NCBI GenBank assembly: GCA_029465975.1
Contig: CM055759.1
Location: forward strand, 124,001-188,000
Length of the DNA: 64,000 nt
Source of the DNA: Dallia pectoralis
Lineage: Eukaryota > Chordata > Actinopteri > Esociformes > Umbridae
Direction: 5' to 3'
A program made the position numbers and the translations under genes. The notes under the pieces are model-generated. The model did no database searches and was not told the DNA's origin. It saw nothing but the letters and a program-made list of their open reading frames with translations. Each line of letters starts with the position of its first letter. The stretch's first letter is position 1. Positions 42,046 to 53,300 of the stretch are shown piece after piece.

Positions 42046-43022
42046 TCTAAATATTTTTCTTTGTAATCCGGATTTATATGTATGAATTGTGCTATATAAA
42101 TAAACTTGCTTTCCAAACAATTCCCATATATTGGTCCCAAGGTTCTAGTCCCAATACCTCTAACTCATACCAATATGTTGTTGCACCTGCTTCTAAACCA
42201 CATGGTCGACAAATGGTTGAGGCCAAAGGAAAAGGGAGAAAGTTAATTTGGTGTCACAGCCGTTCTCTCCTCTGCAATCTTTCCTTAGTCAAAACCAGCC
42301 ACCCATCCCCCTAGCCTCCACCTGTTCTGATGATCCAGGCTGTTGTCTAGCACTGATCTGGGTCTAACCAACTTGGGAAAAGAGGGGTGATTGAAGTTGA
42401 AGCCATAGATATTGATCCTATCCCTCTACAGTTGTCAGAGAGACAGTCTGTAGCTGAAAGGATGGTTGTGTTCCCCCCTGACAACTGGTCCAGGACAGTG
42501 TGAAGGACAGGCAGCTGGTCTACGAGGACACATAGAAGGAGGTGAAGCAGAACACATTTCTGAACTGACGCTCAGTCGGAACGCAAACATTCTCTCTGTC
42601 TCTCATGCTGAAGGACTTTTCTCATATAAGACAAACTTTTTTACTACCTGGACAGCAGGACATCGACTCCATAACGAAGAGAAAAGTGTGTTTCTAGCAA
42701 AAAACCTGGACTCTTGAATTTAAAGAGAAGTACATGTTTTCATATCGAAGTGCTGCTGTGTCTGTTTAGGTTGTAGCATTACCTCAGTTGTGGAAGATGT
42801 GATTGATTCAGGCAAAGGTCCAGCTTGTTGTCTTATCTGAGCCATTCGTCTGTTAGACAAAACGTTTGGCCAGAGAAATAGAGACAGATTGAGACAGATA
42901 TAGAGGTAAACATAGAAACGGGAGAGAGAGATAGAGAGAAACTCAAACACTCCAAAGAAAAACCTCTTTCCCTGGGAGAGAGAAGCTGGTGGGGAGTTAT
43001 TCAGCTCGTTCATAAAGACCCT
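42046..43022. other. Unique sequence upstream of mymx
   Basis: Contains the candidate E-box/TATA promoter at 42482-42660. No coding exon recognised. Part of it is probably the mymx 5' leader or an intron. Confidence 0.5.
42482..42660 (+). promoter_or_regulatory. Candidate myogenic promoter of mymx
   Basis: Two E-boxes, CAACTG (42482-42487) and CAGCTG (42512-42517), lie about 110-140 bp upstream of a TATA-like ATATAAG (42624-42630) in unique sequence. MyoD/myogenin control of myomixer through E-boxes is established in other vertebrates. The assignment here is inference, and it would give a 5' leader of about 1.1 kb that includes the 14-bp array, unless an intron removes it. Confidence 0.35.
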
Positions 43023-43024
43023 CT

Positions 43025-43722
43025 CCTGGCAGTGTGTTCCTGGCAGTGTGTTCCTGGCAGTGTGCTCCTGGCAGTGTGTTCCTGGCAGTGTATTCCTGGC
43101 AGTGTGTTCCTGGCAGTGTGCTCCTGGCAGTGTGTTCCTGGCAGTGTATTCCTGGCAGTGTGTTCCTGGCAGTGTGTTCCTGGCAGTGTGTTCCTGGCAG
43201 TGTGTTCCTGGCAGTTTGTTCCTGGCAGTGTATTCCTGGCAGTGTGTTCCTGGCAGTGTATTCCTGCCAGTTTGTTCCTGGCAGTGTGTTCCTGGCAGTG
43301 TGTTCCTGGCAGTGTATTCCTGGCAGTGTGTTCCTGGCAGTGTATTCCTGGCAGTGTGCTCCTGGCAGTGTATTCCTGGCAGTGTGTTCCTGGCAGTGTA
43401 TTCCTGGCAGTGTGTTCCTGGCAGTGTGTTCCTGGCAGTGTGTTCCTGGCAGTGTGTTCCTGGCAGTGTGTTCCTGGCAGTGTATTCCTGGCAGTGTGTT
43501 CCTGGCAGTGTATTCCTGCCAGTTTGTTCCTGGCAGTGTGTTCCTGGCAGTGTGTTCCTGGCAGTGTATTCCTGGCAGTGTGTTCCTGGCAGTGTATTCC
43601 TGGCAGTGTGCTCCTGGCAGTGTATTCCTGGCAGTGTGTTCCTGGCAGTGTGTTCCTGGCAGTGTGTTCCTGGCAGTGTGTTCCTGGCAGTGTGTTCCTG
43701 GCAGTGTGTTCCTGGCTGTGTG
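43025..43722. repeat. 14-bp minisatellite directly upstream of the mymx ATG
   Basis: About 50 units of TGTTCCTGGCAGTG with TATTCC, TGCTCC and TTTGTTCC variants. A block of variants (TTCCTGCCAGTTTG and neighbours) at about 43258 recurs at about 43510, so a segment of about 250 bp was duplicated. Confidence 0.96.
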
Positions 43723-43743
43723 TCAGGGTGTCTTCACAGCATA

Positions 43744-43977
43744 ATGCCCGCTGTGTTTCTCCTTCTCCGGACCCTGCTCTCCAGTAGATTAATAGGTTCC
43801 CTGGTTCAGTTCCTTCGCAGGACTCTGTCTTCCACTTTTGGCCACGTGGGAGCGGCTCTGCGATACATTTGGGACAGACTCAGCTCACAGGAGTCTAAGG
43901 AAGCCATCCTGGGCTGTGTTCTGTGTCTCCTCAACATGCATAAGAAGGTGGACGAGCCAGAAGCTGAGTCACGCTAG
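43744..43977 (+). CDS. mymx: Myomixer (myomerger/minion), muscle cell-fusion micropeptide
   Basis: Single-exon frame of 77 codons plus TAG, with A at -3 of the ATG. Residues 1-25 are hydrophobic (MPAVFLLLRTLLSS and on), a membrane anchor. An amphipathic basic stretch follows, then SSQESKEAILGCVLCLL, which closely matches the human myomixer segment I remember (SQDMREALLGCLLFIL). The family's AxLyCxL motif is present as AILGCVL at residues 54-60. The length fits fish and mammalian myomixers (about 75-85 aa). Established role: it acts with myomaker at the myoblast surface to complete membrane fusion into multinucleate fibres. The array 43025-43722 ends about 20 bp before the ATG and keeps the upstream frame open, so longer in-frame calls from 43032-43048 are spurious; I chose 43744 because homology begins exactly there. 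klhdc3 lies divergently upstream and the spectrin/PH gene 345 bp downstream. Confidence 0.9.
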   Translation: MPAVFLLLRTLLSSRLIGSLVQFLRRTLSSTFGHVGAALRYIWDRLSSQESKEAILGCVLCLLNMHKKVDEPEAESR

Positions 43978-44321
43978 TCTCTCTGACTAGTCTCTCTCAC
44001 TAGTCTCTCTACACTTCAGGAGAGAGAACAACGACAGAGGAAACAAGAGAGAGGGAGAGAACAAGAAAAGGGGCAGTTTGCATTCTATTCGGATCATTCT
44101 CAGTATTTACTGCCCAGGAGAAAACTAACAGGAAAAGCAGAAGAATAGAACAGGGATATAGAGAGGGGAGAGGGTTTTAGGTTTCAGACTTTTCATTAGG
44201 TTTCATTTGGAATATGATATTGGTCATAGTGGAATGAGTTGAGCTACACATGACTGTGTATTCCTGCTCTGGGCACTGATCTAGGCACTGATCTTGGGAC
44301 TGTACCTCTGGAGTGAATACC

Positions 44322-47300
44322 ATGTCAGAGGACATAGGGAGGAAGGTCCAGCCATTCACCATTGGCACTATCCTGGCCCCTGGCAGATTTAAATGCCCTG
44401 GCCTTCGCCTGCAGTCCTCCTGGCAGAGTGGGAGTGAGGGTAAAATCACTCTGCAGTCGAGCCTCCATGACCGGCTGTCCCTGTACCCTAGCCATGCACA
44501 GGTGTGTGGGGGCACTCCAGGACTGGCACACCTCAGCCGGGCATCACCTGCCAAACAGACACCTACCACCTGTGTACCGTTCAGACAGCATCAACTGGAG
44601 GACACTGCTGCCCTGCCTCCGTTGGGTGTTTTTCAAGCCTTCATCACCACATCTCGATCCATCAAGAAGATCAACATCTCCAGCAGCCCTGAAAAGGAGC
44701 ACATCACCTGGAGGAAACAGGAACCTTCAGATGACCGGGTGATCAGTGTGGGTCCAGTACTACGCCCCGGCACAGAGGACAATAACAACAATAACAATAA
44801 TAACAAGCCAGGGCTGGCCAGAATACTGGGAGTCTACAAGCCCAGCTTACATATTAAGGTACAAAATACCCTCTGTCAATGGGTTAGCTCGGGCCAGTTA
44901 CCCTGTATGGTAGCTATAGTTACCCTGTATGGTAGCTATAGTTACCCTGTATGGTAGCTATAGTTACCCTGTATGGTAGCTATAGTTACCCTGTATGGTA
45001 GCTATAGTTACCCTGTATGGTAGCTATAGTTACCCTGTATGGTAGCTATAGTTACCCTGTATGGTAGCTATAGTTACCCTGTATGGTAGCTATAGTTACC
45101 CTGTATGGTAGCTATAGTTACCCTGTATGGTAGCTATAGTTACCCTGTATGGTAGCTATAGTTACCCTGTATGGTAGCTATAGTTACCCTGTATGGTAGC
45201 TATAGGATAGCTTGTTAGGTACACAAGTCTCAATCTACAAAATACGTGCATGACTACTGTGCCTCTAACTTTTCCAAGAGATTAAAAAAAGTGTTGTATG
45301 TTGTAGTAATTTGTAACTTTCAGACTCACAATTGTCTAGCAAGGAGGTGGTCTAGCAGGGAGGTGGTCTCGCAGGGAGGTGTTCTAGCAGGGAGGTGGTC
45401 TAGCAGGGAGGTGGTCTAGCAGGGAGGTGGTCTAGCAGGAAGGTGTTCTAGCAGGGAGGTGGTCTAGCAGGGAGGTGGTCTAGCAGGGAGGTGTTCTAGC
45501 AGGGAGGTGGTCTAGCAGGAAGGTGTTCTAGCAGGGAGGTGGTCTAGCAGGGAGGTGGTCTAGCAGGGAGGTGGTCTAGCAGGGAGGTGGTCTAGCAGGG
45601 AGGTGTTCTAGCAAGGAGGTGGTCTAGCAGGGAGGTGGTCTCGCAGGGAGGTGTTCTAGCAGGGAGGTGGTCTCGCAGGGAGGTGTTCTAGCAGGGAGGT
45701 GGTCTAGCAGGGAGGTGGTCTAGCAGGGAGGTGGTCTAGCAGGGAGGTGGTCTAGCAGGGAGGTGTTCTAGCAAGGAGGTGGTCTAGCAGGGAGGTGGTC
45801 TCGCAGGGAGGTGTTCTAGCAGGTCTCGCAGGGAGGTGTTCTAGGTGGTCTAGCAGGGAGGTGGTCTAGCAGGGAGGTGGTCTAGCAGGAAGGTGTTCTA
45901 GCAGGGAGGTGGTCTCGCAGGGAGGTGTTCTAGGGGAGGTGGTCTAGCAGGGAGGTGGTCTAGCAGGGAGGTGGTCTAGCAGGGAAGGTGTTCTAGCAGG
46001 GAGGTGGTCTAGCAGGAGGTGGTCTAGCAGGGAGGTGGTCTAGCAGGGAGGTGGTCTAGCAGGGAGGTGTTCTAGCAGGGAGGTGGTCTCGCAGGGAGGT
46101 GTTCTAGTCTAGCAGGGAGGTGGTCTAGCAGGGAGGTGGTCTAGCAGGGAGGTGGTCTGCTTACAGTTAGGGACAAACAATAACCAAACCATAGAGATGC
46201 CTAGAAGCTTCATTATAGTCAGGCCCTAACTGGCACCTCCAGGCAAACATAGAGATACCTAGAAGCTTCATTATAGTCAGGACCTATCTGGCACCTACAG
46301 GCTATCATAAAGATGCCTAGAAGCTTCCTTATAGTCAGGACCTAACTGGCACCTCCAGGCAAACATAGAGATGCCTAGAAGCTTCCTTATAGTCAGGACC
46401 TAACTGGCACCTCCAGGCAAACATAGAGATGCCTAGAAGCTTCATTGTAGTCAGGACCTGAAAATTCAAGAATGTGCTCTGATGTACACACTTGATAACA
46501 TCCAGGATGTTATTTATAACTCTTCTCCCCAGAGTCATCAAGGACAAGGCACGTCAGTAAGCCACACCCCTAAAACCAGCGGAGACCACACTGACTGTTT
46601 TAATGTCATCACCCCTAAAACCAGCGGAGACCACACTGACTGTTTTAATGTCATCACCCCTAAAACCAGCGGAGACCACACTGACTGTTTTAATGTCATC
46701 ACCCCTAAAACCAGCGGAGACCACACTGACTGTTTTAATGTCATCACCCTAAAACCAGCGGAGACCACACTGAATGTTTTAATGTCATCACCCCTAAAAC
46801 CAGCGGAGACCACACTGAATGTTTTAATGTCATCACCCCTAAAACCAGCGGAGACCACACTGAATGTTTTAATGTCATCACCCCTAAAACCAGCGGAGAC
46901 CACACTGACTGTTTTAATGTCATCACCCCTAAAACTAGCGGAGACCACACTGACTGTTTTAATGTCATCACCCCTAAAACTAGCGGAGACCACACTGACT
47001 GTTTTAATGTCATCACCCCTAAAACTAGCGGAGACCACACTGACTGTTTTAATGTCATCACCCCTAAAACTAGCGGAGACCACACTGAATGTTTTAATGT
47101 CATCACCCCTAAAACTAGCGGAGACCACACTGACTGCCTGTCTGGATCTTCCCAGTTACAGTCTGGATCTTCCCGGTTACAGTCTGGATCCGCCCAGTTA
47201 CAGTCTGGATCTTCCCGGCGTGGCCATCCAAGTCTCCGCCTGTACATCCCTAAGCCCCACCCACAGTTCCAGTTTGCAGCCATCCCCCAGCCACACCCAC

Positions 47301-50300
47301 CTCTCCAGACTCAGAGATGCCCACAAGTAGGCCAACATTATCAGACACAGCTTCAGAAGTTTACTGTGTCTGCAGACAAGGTAGCAGACAAACACAAATG
47401 CATTTACTCTCTTCGTCTACACCAGTTTTTTACCTTGTTTCTTCACTAACAAACACCTCTTTTCCTTTTCCAACAGACCCTTTCGTGGTTGAAGGATAAC
47501 GTTACCATGGCCACCCAGGTATGCTCCCTGATTGGTTCAGAGGCTAAGAGACTTCAGGACGTTCTTGAGCAGGAGCTAATCATGAACAGGGACAAAATAG
47601 AGGTTGTAAAACAGGTAAACAAACTTTAGTATCTGTCTGTTGCTTCCTATTAGAATCAGAATCATGTTTATTCAATAAGTCCCTTTACACAGACAAGGAA
47701 TTTGCTCTGACCCCTTGCTGAAATTAGATTGTCAAGTAGACAATACAATTCAAATACCCATATATCACATTGTTGCCATTTTTATACCAGGTAAATGTGC
47801 TTACTACAGATTCATTTACACAGCAATGATCTGGGATCAATTAAGATGAACTGCCCTGCTGTTGACTCAATGTATATAAGAGTAAACCTCATATTCTCAT
47901 CTTCAACTGGTAATCTGGGGTCGGCTCGTGGGGGCAGCAGCTCTAGCAGGGGACCCCAAACTTTCCTTTCCACATTAACCTGCTCTGACTAGGGGATCCT
48001 GAGGTGTTCTCAGGCCAGTGTGGAGATATAATCTCTATCTAGTTCTGGGTTGTCCACAAAGCCTCCTTCCAGCTGGACGTGCCAGGAACACCTCCCTACG
48101 GATGGAAATCCTTACCAGATGCTGAACCACCTCAAGTGGCTCCTTTCTATGGGAGCGGCTCTGCTCCGAGTTCCTCACAGATGACTGAGCTTCTCACCCT
48201 ATCCCTAAGGGAGAGGCCACTTTTAACCCTGCTCTTGTCCTGACCCTAACCCTGCCCTTGTCCTAACCCTAAACCTGCCCTTGTCCTAACCCTAACCCTG
48301 CCCTTGTCCTAACCCTGCCCTTGTCCTAACCCTGCCCTTGTTCTAACCCTGCCCTTGTCCTAACCCTAAACCTGCCCTTGTCCTAACCCTAACCCTACCC
48401 TTGTCCTAACCCTGCCCTTGTTCTAACCCTGCCCTTGTCCTAACCCTGCCCTTGTCCTAACCCTGCCCTTGTCCTAACCCTGCCCTTGTCCTAACCCTGC
48501 CCTTGTCCTAACCCTGCCCTTGTCCTAACCCTGCCCTTGTCCTAACCCTAACCCTGCCCTTGTCATAACCCTGCCCTTGTCCTAACCCTAACCCTGCCCT
48601 TGTCCTAACCCTAACCCTGCCCTTGTCCTAACCCTGCCCTTGTCCTAACCCTGCCCTTCTCCTAACCCTAACCCTGCCCTTGTCCTAACCCTAACCCTGC
48701 CCTTGTCCTAACCCTGCCCTTGTCCTAACCCTGCCCTTGTCCTAACCCTGCCCTTGTCCTAACCCTGCCCTTGTCCTAACCCTAACCCTGCCCTTTTCCT
48801 AACCCTGCCCTTGTCCTAACCCTGCCCTTGTCCTAACCCTGCCGTTCTCCTAACCCTAACCCTGCCCTTGTCCTAACCCTGCCCTTGTCCTAACCCTGCC
48901 CTTGTCCTAACCCTGCCCTTGTCCTAACCCTAACCCTGCCCTTGTCCTAACCCTGCCCTTGTCCTAACCCTGCCCTTGTCCTAACCCTGCCCTTGTCCTA
49001 ACCCTGCCCTTGTCCTAACCCTGCCCTTGTCCTAACCCTAACCCTGCCCTTGTCCTAACCCTGCCCTTGTCCTAACCCTGCCCTTGTCCTAACCCTGCCG
49101 TTCTCCTAACCCTAACCCTAACCCTGCCCTTGTCCTAACCCTTTGTCCTAACCCTGCCCTTGTCCTAACCCTGCCCTTGTCCTAACCCTGCCCTTGTCCT
49201 AACCCTGCCCTTGTCCTAACCCTGCCCTTGTCCTAACCCTGCCCTTGTCCTAACCCTGCCCTTGTCCTAACCCTGCCCTTGTCCTAACCCTGCCCTTGTC
49301 CTAACCCTGCCCTTGTCCTAACCCTAACCCTGCCCTTGTCCTAACCCTAACCCTGCCCTTGTCCTAACCCTGCCCTTGTCCTAACCCTGCCCTTCTCCTA
49401 ACCCTAACCCTAACCCTGCCCTTGTCCTAACCCTGCCCTTGTCCTAACCCTGCCCTTGTCCTAACCCTGCCCTTGTCCTAACCCTGCCCTTGTCCTAACC
49501 CTGCCTAACCCTGCCCTTGTCCTAACCCTGCCCTTGTCCTAACCCTGCCCTTGTCCTAACCCTGCCCTTGTCCTAACCCTGCCCTTGTCCTAACCCTGCC
49601 CTTGTCCTAACCCTAACCCTGCCCTTGTCCTAACCCTAACCCTGCCCTTGTCCTAACCCTGCCCTTGTCCTAACCCTGCCGTTCTCCTAACCCTAACCCT
49701 AACCCTGCCCTTGTCCTAACCCTGCCCTTGTCCTAACCCTGCCCTTGTCCTAACCCAAGATGCAGGATGTTGATGGAGGAGGTCAGGATGGACTCAATGG
49801 TGACTGTGCATCATCATTTTTTTTAGTACTTTTTCAGCTCAGTACATCGTGTTTTGTGCTTTATTTGTGAGAGAGGTGATGTTCAGCTCCCAGTTGACGT
49901 CCTGTGCGATGGTGTTTCCCAGGAAGCAAAATGACTCCACAGAGTTAATTGTAGTCTATTGTTCATATATGTTCATTAGATGTGTATTAAGTGTTCCAGT
50001 AGCTGTCCGGAACAAATTCATTAATTGTTGTAAACAGACTTGGCAAATCAAACTTTTTATTATTCAGATTGTTCTTTTCTTATTCTGTAGGAAGGGAGAG
50101 AGTTAATTAGAAACCAGAACCCCAGCAGCAGTAAGATCCAAGAATTCTTGACACGGCTGAACGATTTATGGGAGGAGCTTAAGAGACGACATCACAGGAA
50201 CCATATCTACCTCCAGTCAAAAGAGGAGATGAACTACAAGGTACATAAACCCTAACCCCTTTTACCTACCCCGTTATGCCCTATTGGTTAATTATTATCA

Positions 50301-53300
50301 CTCCTCCCACTCCATACTACCCCCTCGTGCCCTATTGGTTGAATATTATCACTCCTCCCACTCCATACTACCCCCTCATGCCCTATTGGTTGAATATTAT
50401 CACTCCTCCCACTCCATACTACCCCCTCCTGCCCTATTGGTTAATTATTATCACTCCTCCCACTCCATACTACCCCCTCGTGCCCTATTGGTTGAATATT
50501 ATCACTCCTCCCACTCCATACTACCCCCTCGTGCCCTATTGGTTGAATATTATCACTCCTCCCACTCCATACTACCCCCTCATGCCCTATTGGTTGAATA
50601 TTATCACTCCTCCCACTCCATACTACCCCCTCATGCCCTATTGGTTGAATATTATCACTCCTCCCACTCCATACTACCCCCTCCTGCCCTATTGGTTAAT
50701 TATTATCACTCCTCCCACTCCATACTACCCCACCAGGCCCTTAGAAGCATCAAGGACTGTAACTCCTCTGTAATGTTACTATGTCTAGGTGATGAAGGAG
50801 TGTAACTCCTCTGTAATGTTACTATGTCTAGGTGATGAAGGTGTGTAACTCCTCTGTAATGTTACTATGTCTAGGTGATGAAGGAGTGTAACTCCTCTGT
50901 AATGTTACTATGTCTAGGTGATGAAGGAGTGTAACTCCTCTGTAATGTTACTATGTCTAGGTGATGAAGGAGTGTAACTCCTCTGTAATGTTACTATGTC
51001 TAGGTGATGAAGGAGTGTAACTCCTCTGTAATGTTACTATGTCTAGGTGATGAAGGAGTGTAACTCCTCTGTAATGTTACTATGTCTAGGTGATGAAGGC
51101 GTGTAACTCCTCCGTAATGTTACTATGTCTAGGTGATGAAGGCGTGTAACTCCTCTGTAATGTTACTATGTCTAGGTGATGAAGGTGTGTAACTCCTCTG
51201 TAATGTTACTATGTCTAGGTGATGAAGGCGTGTAACTCCTCTGTAATGTTACTATGTCTAGGTGAAGGTGTGTAACTCCTCTGTAATGTTACTATGTCTA
51301 GGTGATGAAGGTGTGTAACTCCTCTGTAATGTTACTATGTCTAGGTGATGAAGGTGTGTAACTCCTCTGTAATGTTACTATGTCTAGGTGATGAAGGAGC
51401 TCCAGCACTTAGGGATCATTGAAGCCTGGTTACATGCATTGGAAATGTCCTTGTGGAACTCCCAGGTGGTTTCAGATCCGGATACTATGAGGCAGGCTGA
51501 GATTGAGAGCTGTCTGCTGCAGAAGGAACTAAGTGTCCAGGGATTGGAGCTAGCAACACTGAGACAGGAGGTGAATCAACACATGTGCTGAATCTGTCTA
51601 TACAATAGTTGCCTTTAGCTGCTGTTTATACAACATCAAGTTGCCATTCTCTCAGGTGGACAGGTTGGAGAGTCACAGGAGCTCAGAAGGATTAGGTTAC
51701 CCCAGGACTGGTGACCTCCAGGTCCCACATATCCACCTCTTAGAACGGATGGAACAAGTAGAAAGAAAGTGAGTATAGAGGGAGTGTGTGTGTGTGTGCG
51801 TGTGCGTGTGTGTTGTGTGGGTGGGTGTGTATGCGACCAGGTTTCACAATGTAAGCTGTGTGTAAAGCTGAAAAATATGAATCATGAGAGAAAATAAATC
51901 TTCTCCAAATAGCCCCAACTGATCAAGGCCCAATTGTTAGATGTAATAGTAACTAGGGTTACTAGGGTTACTATGGTTACTAGGGTAACTAGGGTAACTA
52001 GGGTTACTAGGGTAACTAGGGTTACTAGGGTTACTAGGGTTACTAGGGTAACTAGGGTAACTAGGGTTACTATGGTTACTAGGGTAACTAGGGTTACTAG
52101 GGTAACTAGGGTTACTAGGGTTACTATGGTAACTAGGGTAACTAGGCTTCATTGCTGACTGACTGGCCACTTCACTGACTGACTGTTGTTTTTTACTTAA
52201 CTGACTGACTGGCAGGTAGGGTGTTTAATATTGCTGTCTCTACATCTACAGGTACCAGAGTGTCCAGACTGTGTTGACTCTGCATACCGCCTCATTGCAG
52301 GACAGCAGGATGTTGACAGAGTTTCTAGAGAGCGTTGAACTAGAAGAGAGCCAAGAAGTCAGGGGGGAGGATTATAACAGCAAAGATGTGAGTCAAAACC
52401 AAACCACACACATATTTATACCTAGAGTTAAAACCGAATGAAATACACGGTTTACCAAGAATCAAACCCAAACACTGGGGCCTAATAGAGTCCAAACAAA
52501 CACAGTGTCTTAATAGAGTCCAAACAAACACACTGTCTTAATAGAGTCCAAACAAACACAGTGTCTTAATAGAGTCCAAACAAACACAGTGTCTTAATAG
52601 AGTCCAAACAAACACACTGTCTTAATAGAGTCCAAACAAACACACTGTCTTAATAGAGTCCAAACAAACACAGTGTCTTAATAGAGTCCAAACAAACACA
52701 CTGTCTTAATAGAGTCCAAACAAACACAGTGTCTTAATAGAGTCCAAACAAACACAGTGTCTTAATAGAGTCCAAACAAACACACTGTCTTAATAGAGTC
52801 CAAACAAACACAGTGTCTTAATAGAGTCCAAACAAACACAGTGTCTTAATAGAGTCCAAACAAACACAGTGTCTTAATAGAGTCCAAACAAACACAGTGT
52901 CTTAATAGAGTCCAAAGAAACACACTGTCTTAATAGAGTCCAAACAAACACAGTGTCTTAATAGAGTCCAAACAAACACAGTGTCTTAATAGAGTCCAAA
53001 CAAACACACTGTCTTAATAGAGTCCAAACAAACACAGTGTCTTAATAGAGTCCAAACAAACACAGTGTCTTAATAGAGTCCAAACAAACACACTGTCTTA
53101 ATAGAGTCCAAACAAACACACTGTCTTAATAGAGTCCAAACAAACACACTGTCTTAATAGAGTCCAAACAAACACACTGTCTTAATAGAGTTCAAATCAT
53201 TGGTCTTTTTTGGTAAATCTCTTCTTCTCCTCTTCTTTCAGGCTCTTTATACTAACATGAGTTCGGCCTCCACCCTCCTGGATGATGCATGCAGGGAAGT

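Noticed and set aside
42720..43013. Minus-strand 97-codon frame upstream of mymx
   Set aside because: No homology or splice support; low-complexity Leu/Ser-rich chance frame.
43032..43743. N-terminal extension of myomixer through the 14-bp array
   Set aside because: The array is open in all three frames. Myomixer homology and normal length begin at the ATG at 43744.
44177..44569. Minus-strand 130-codon frame over the first spectrin/PH exon
   Set aside because: Antisense to an exon with a good start, a donor and phase continuity; no recognisable domain.
46482..47330. Single 282-codon repeat protein in this frame
   Set aside because: Its frame changes identity halfway because of a one-base deficit, and its 3' part disagrees with the exon frame (SGSSQLQ to VSADK) that splices in phase to the next exon.
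48232..49757. True telomere or subtelomeric end
   Set aside because: The units are CCCTAA-like words mixed with GCCCTTGTCC inside an intron, with coding exons on both sides.
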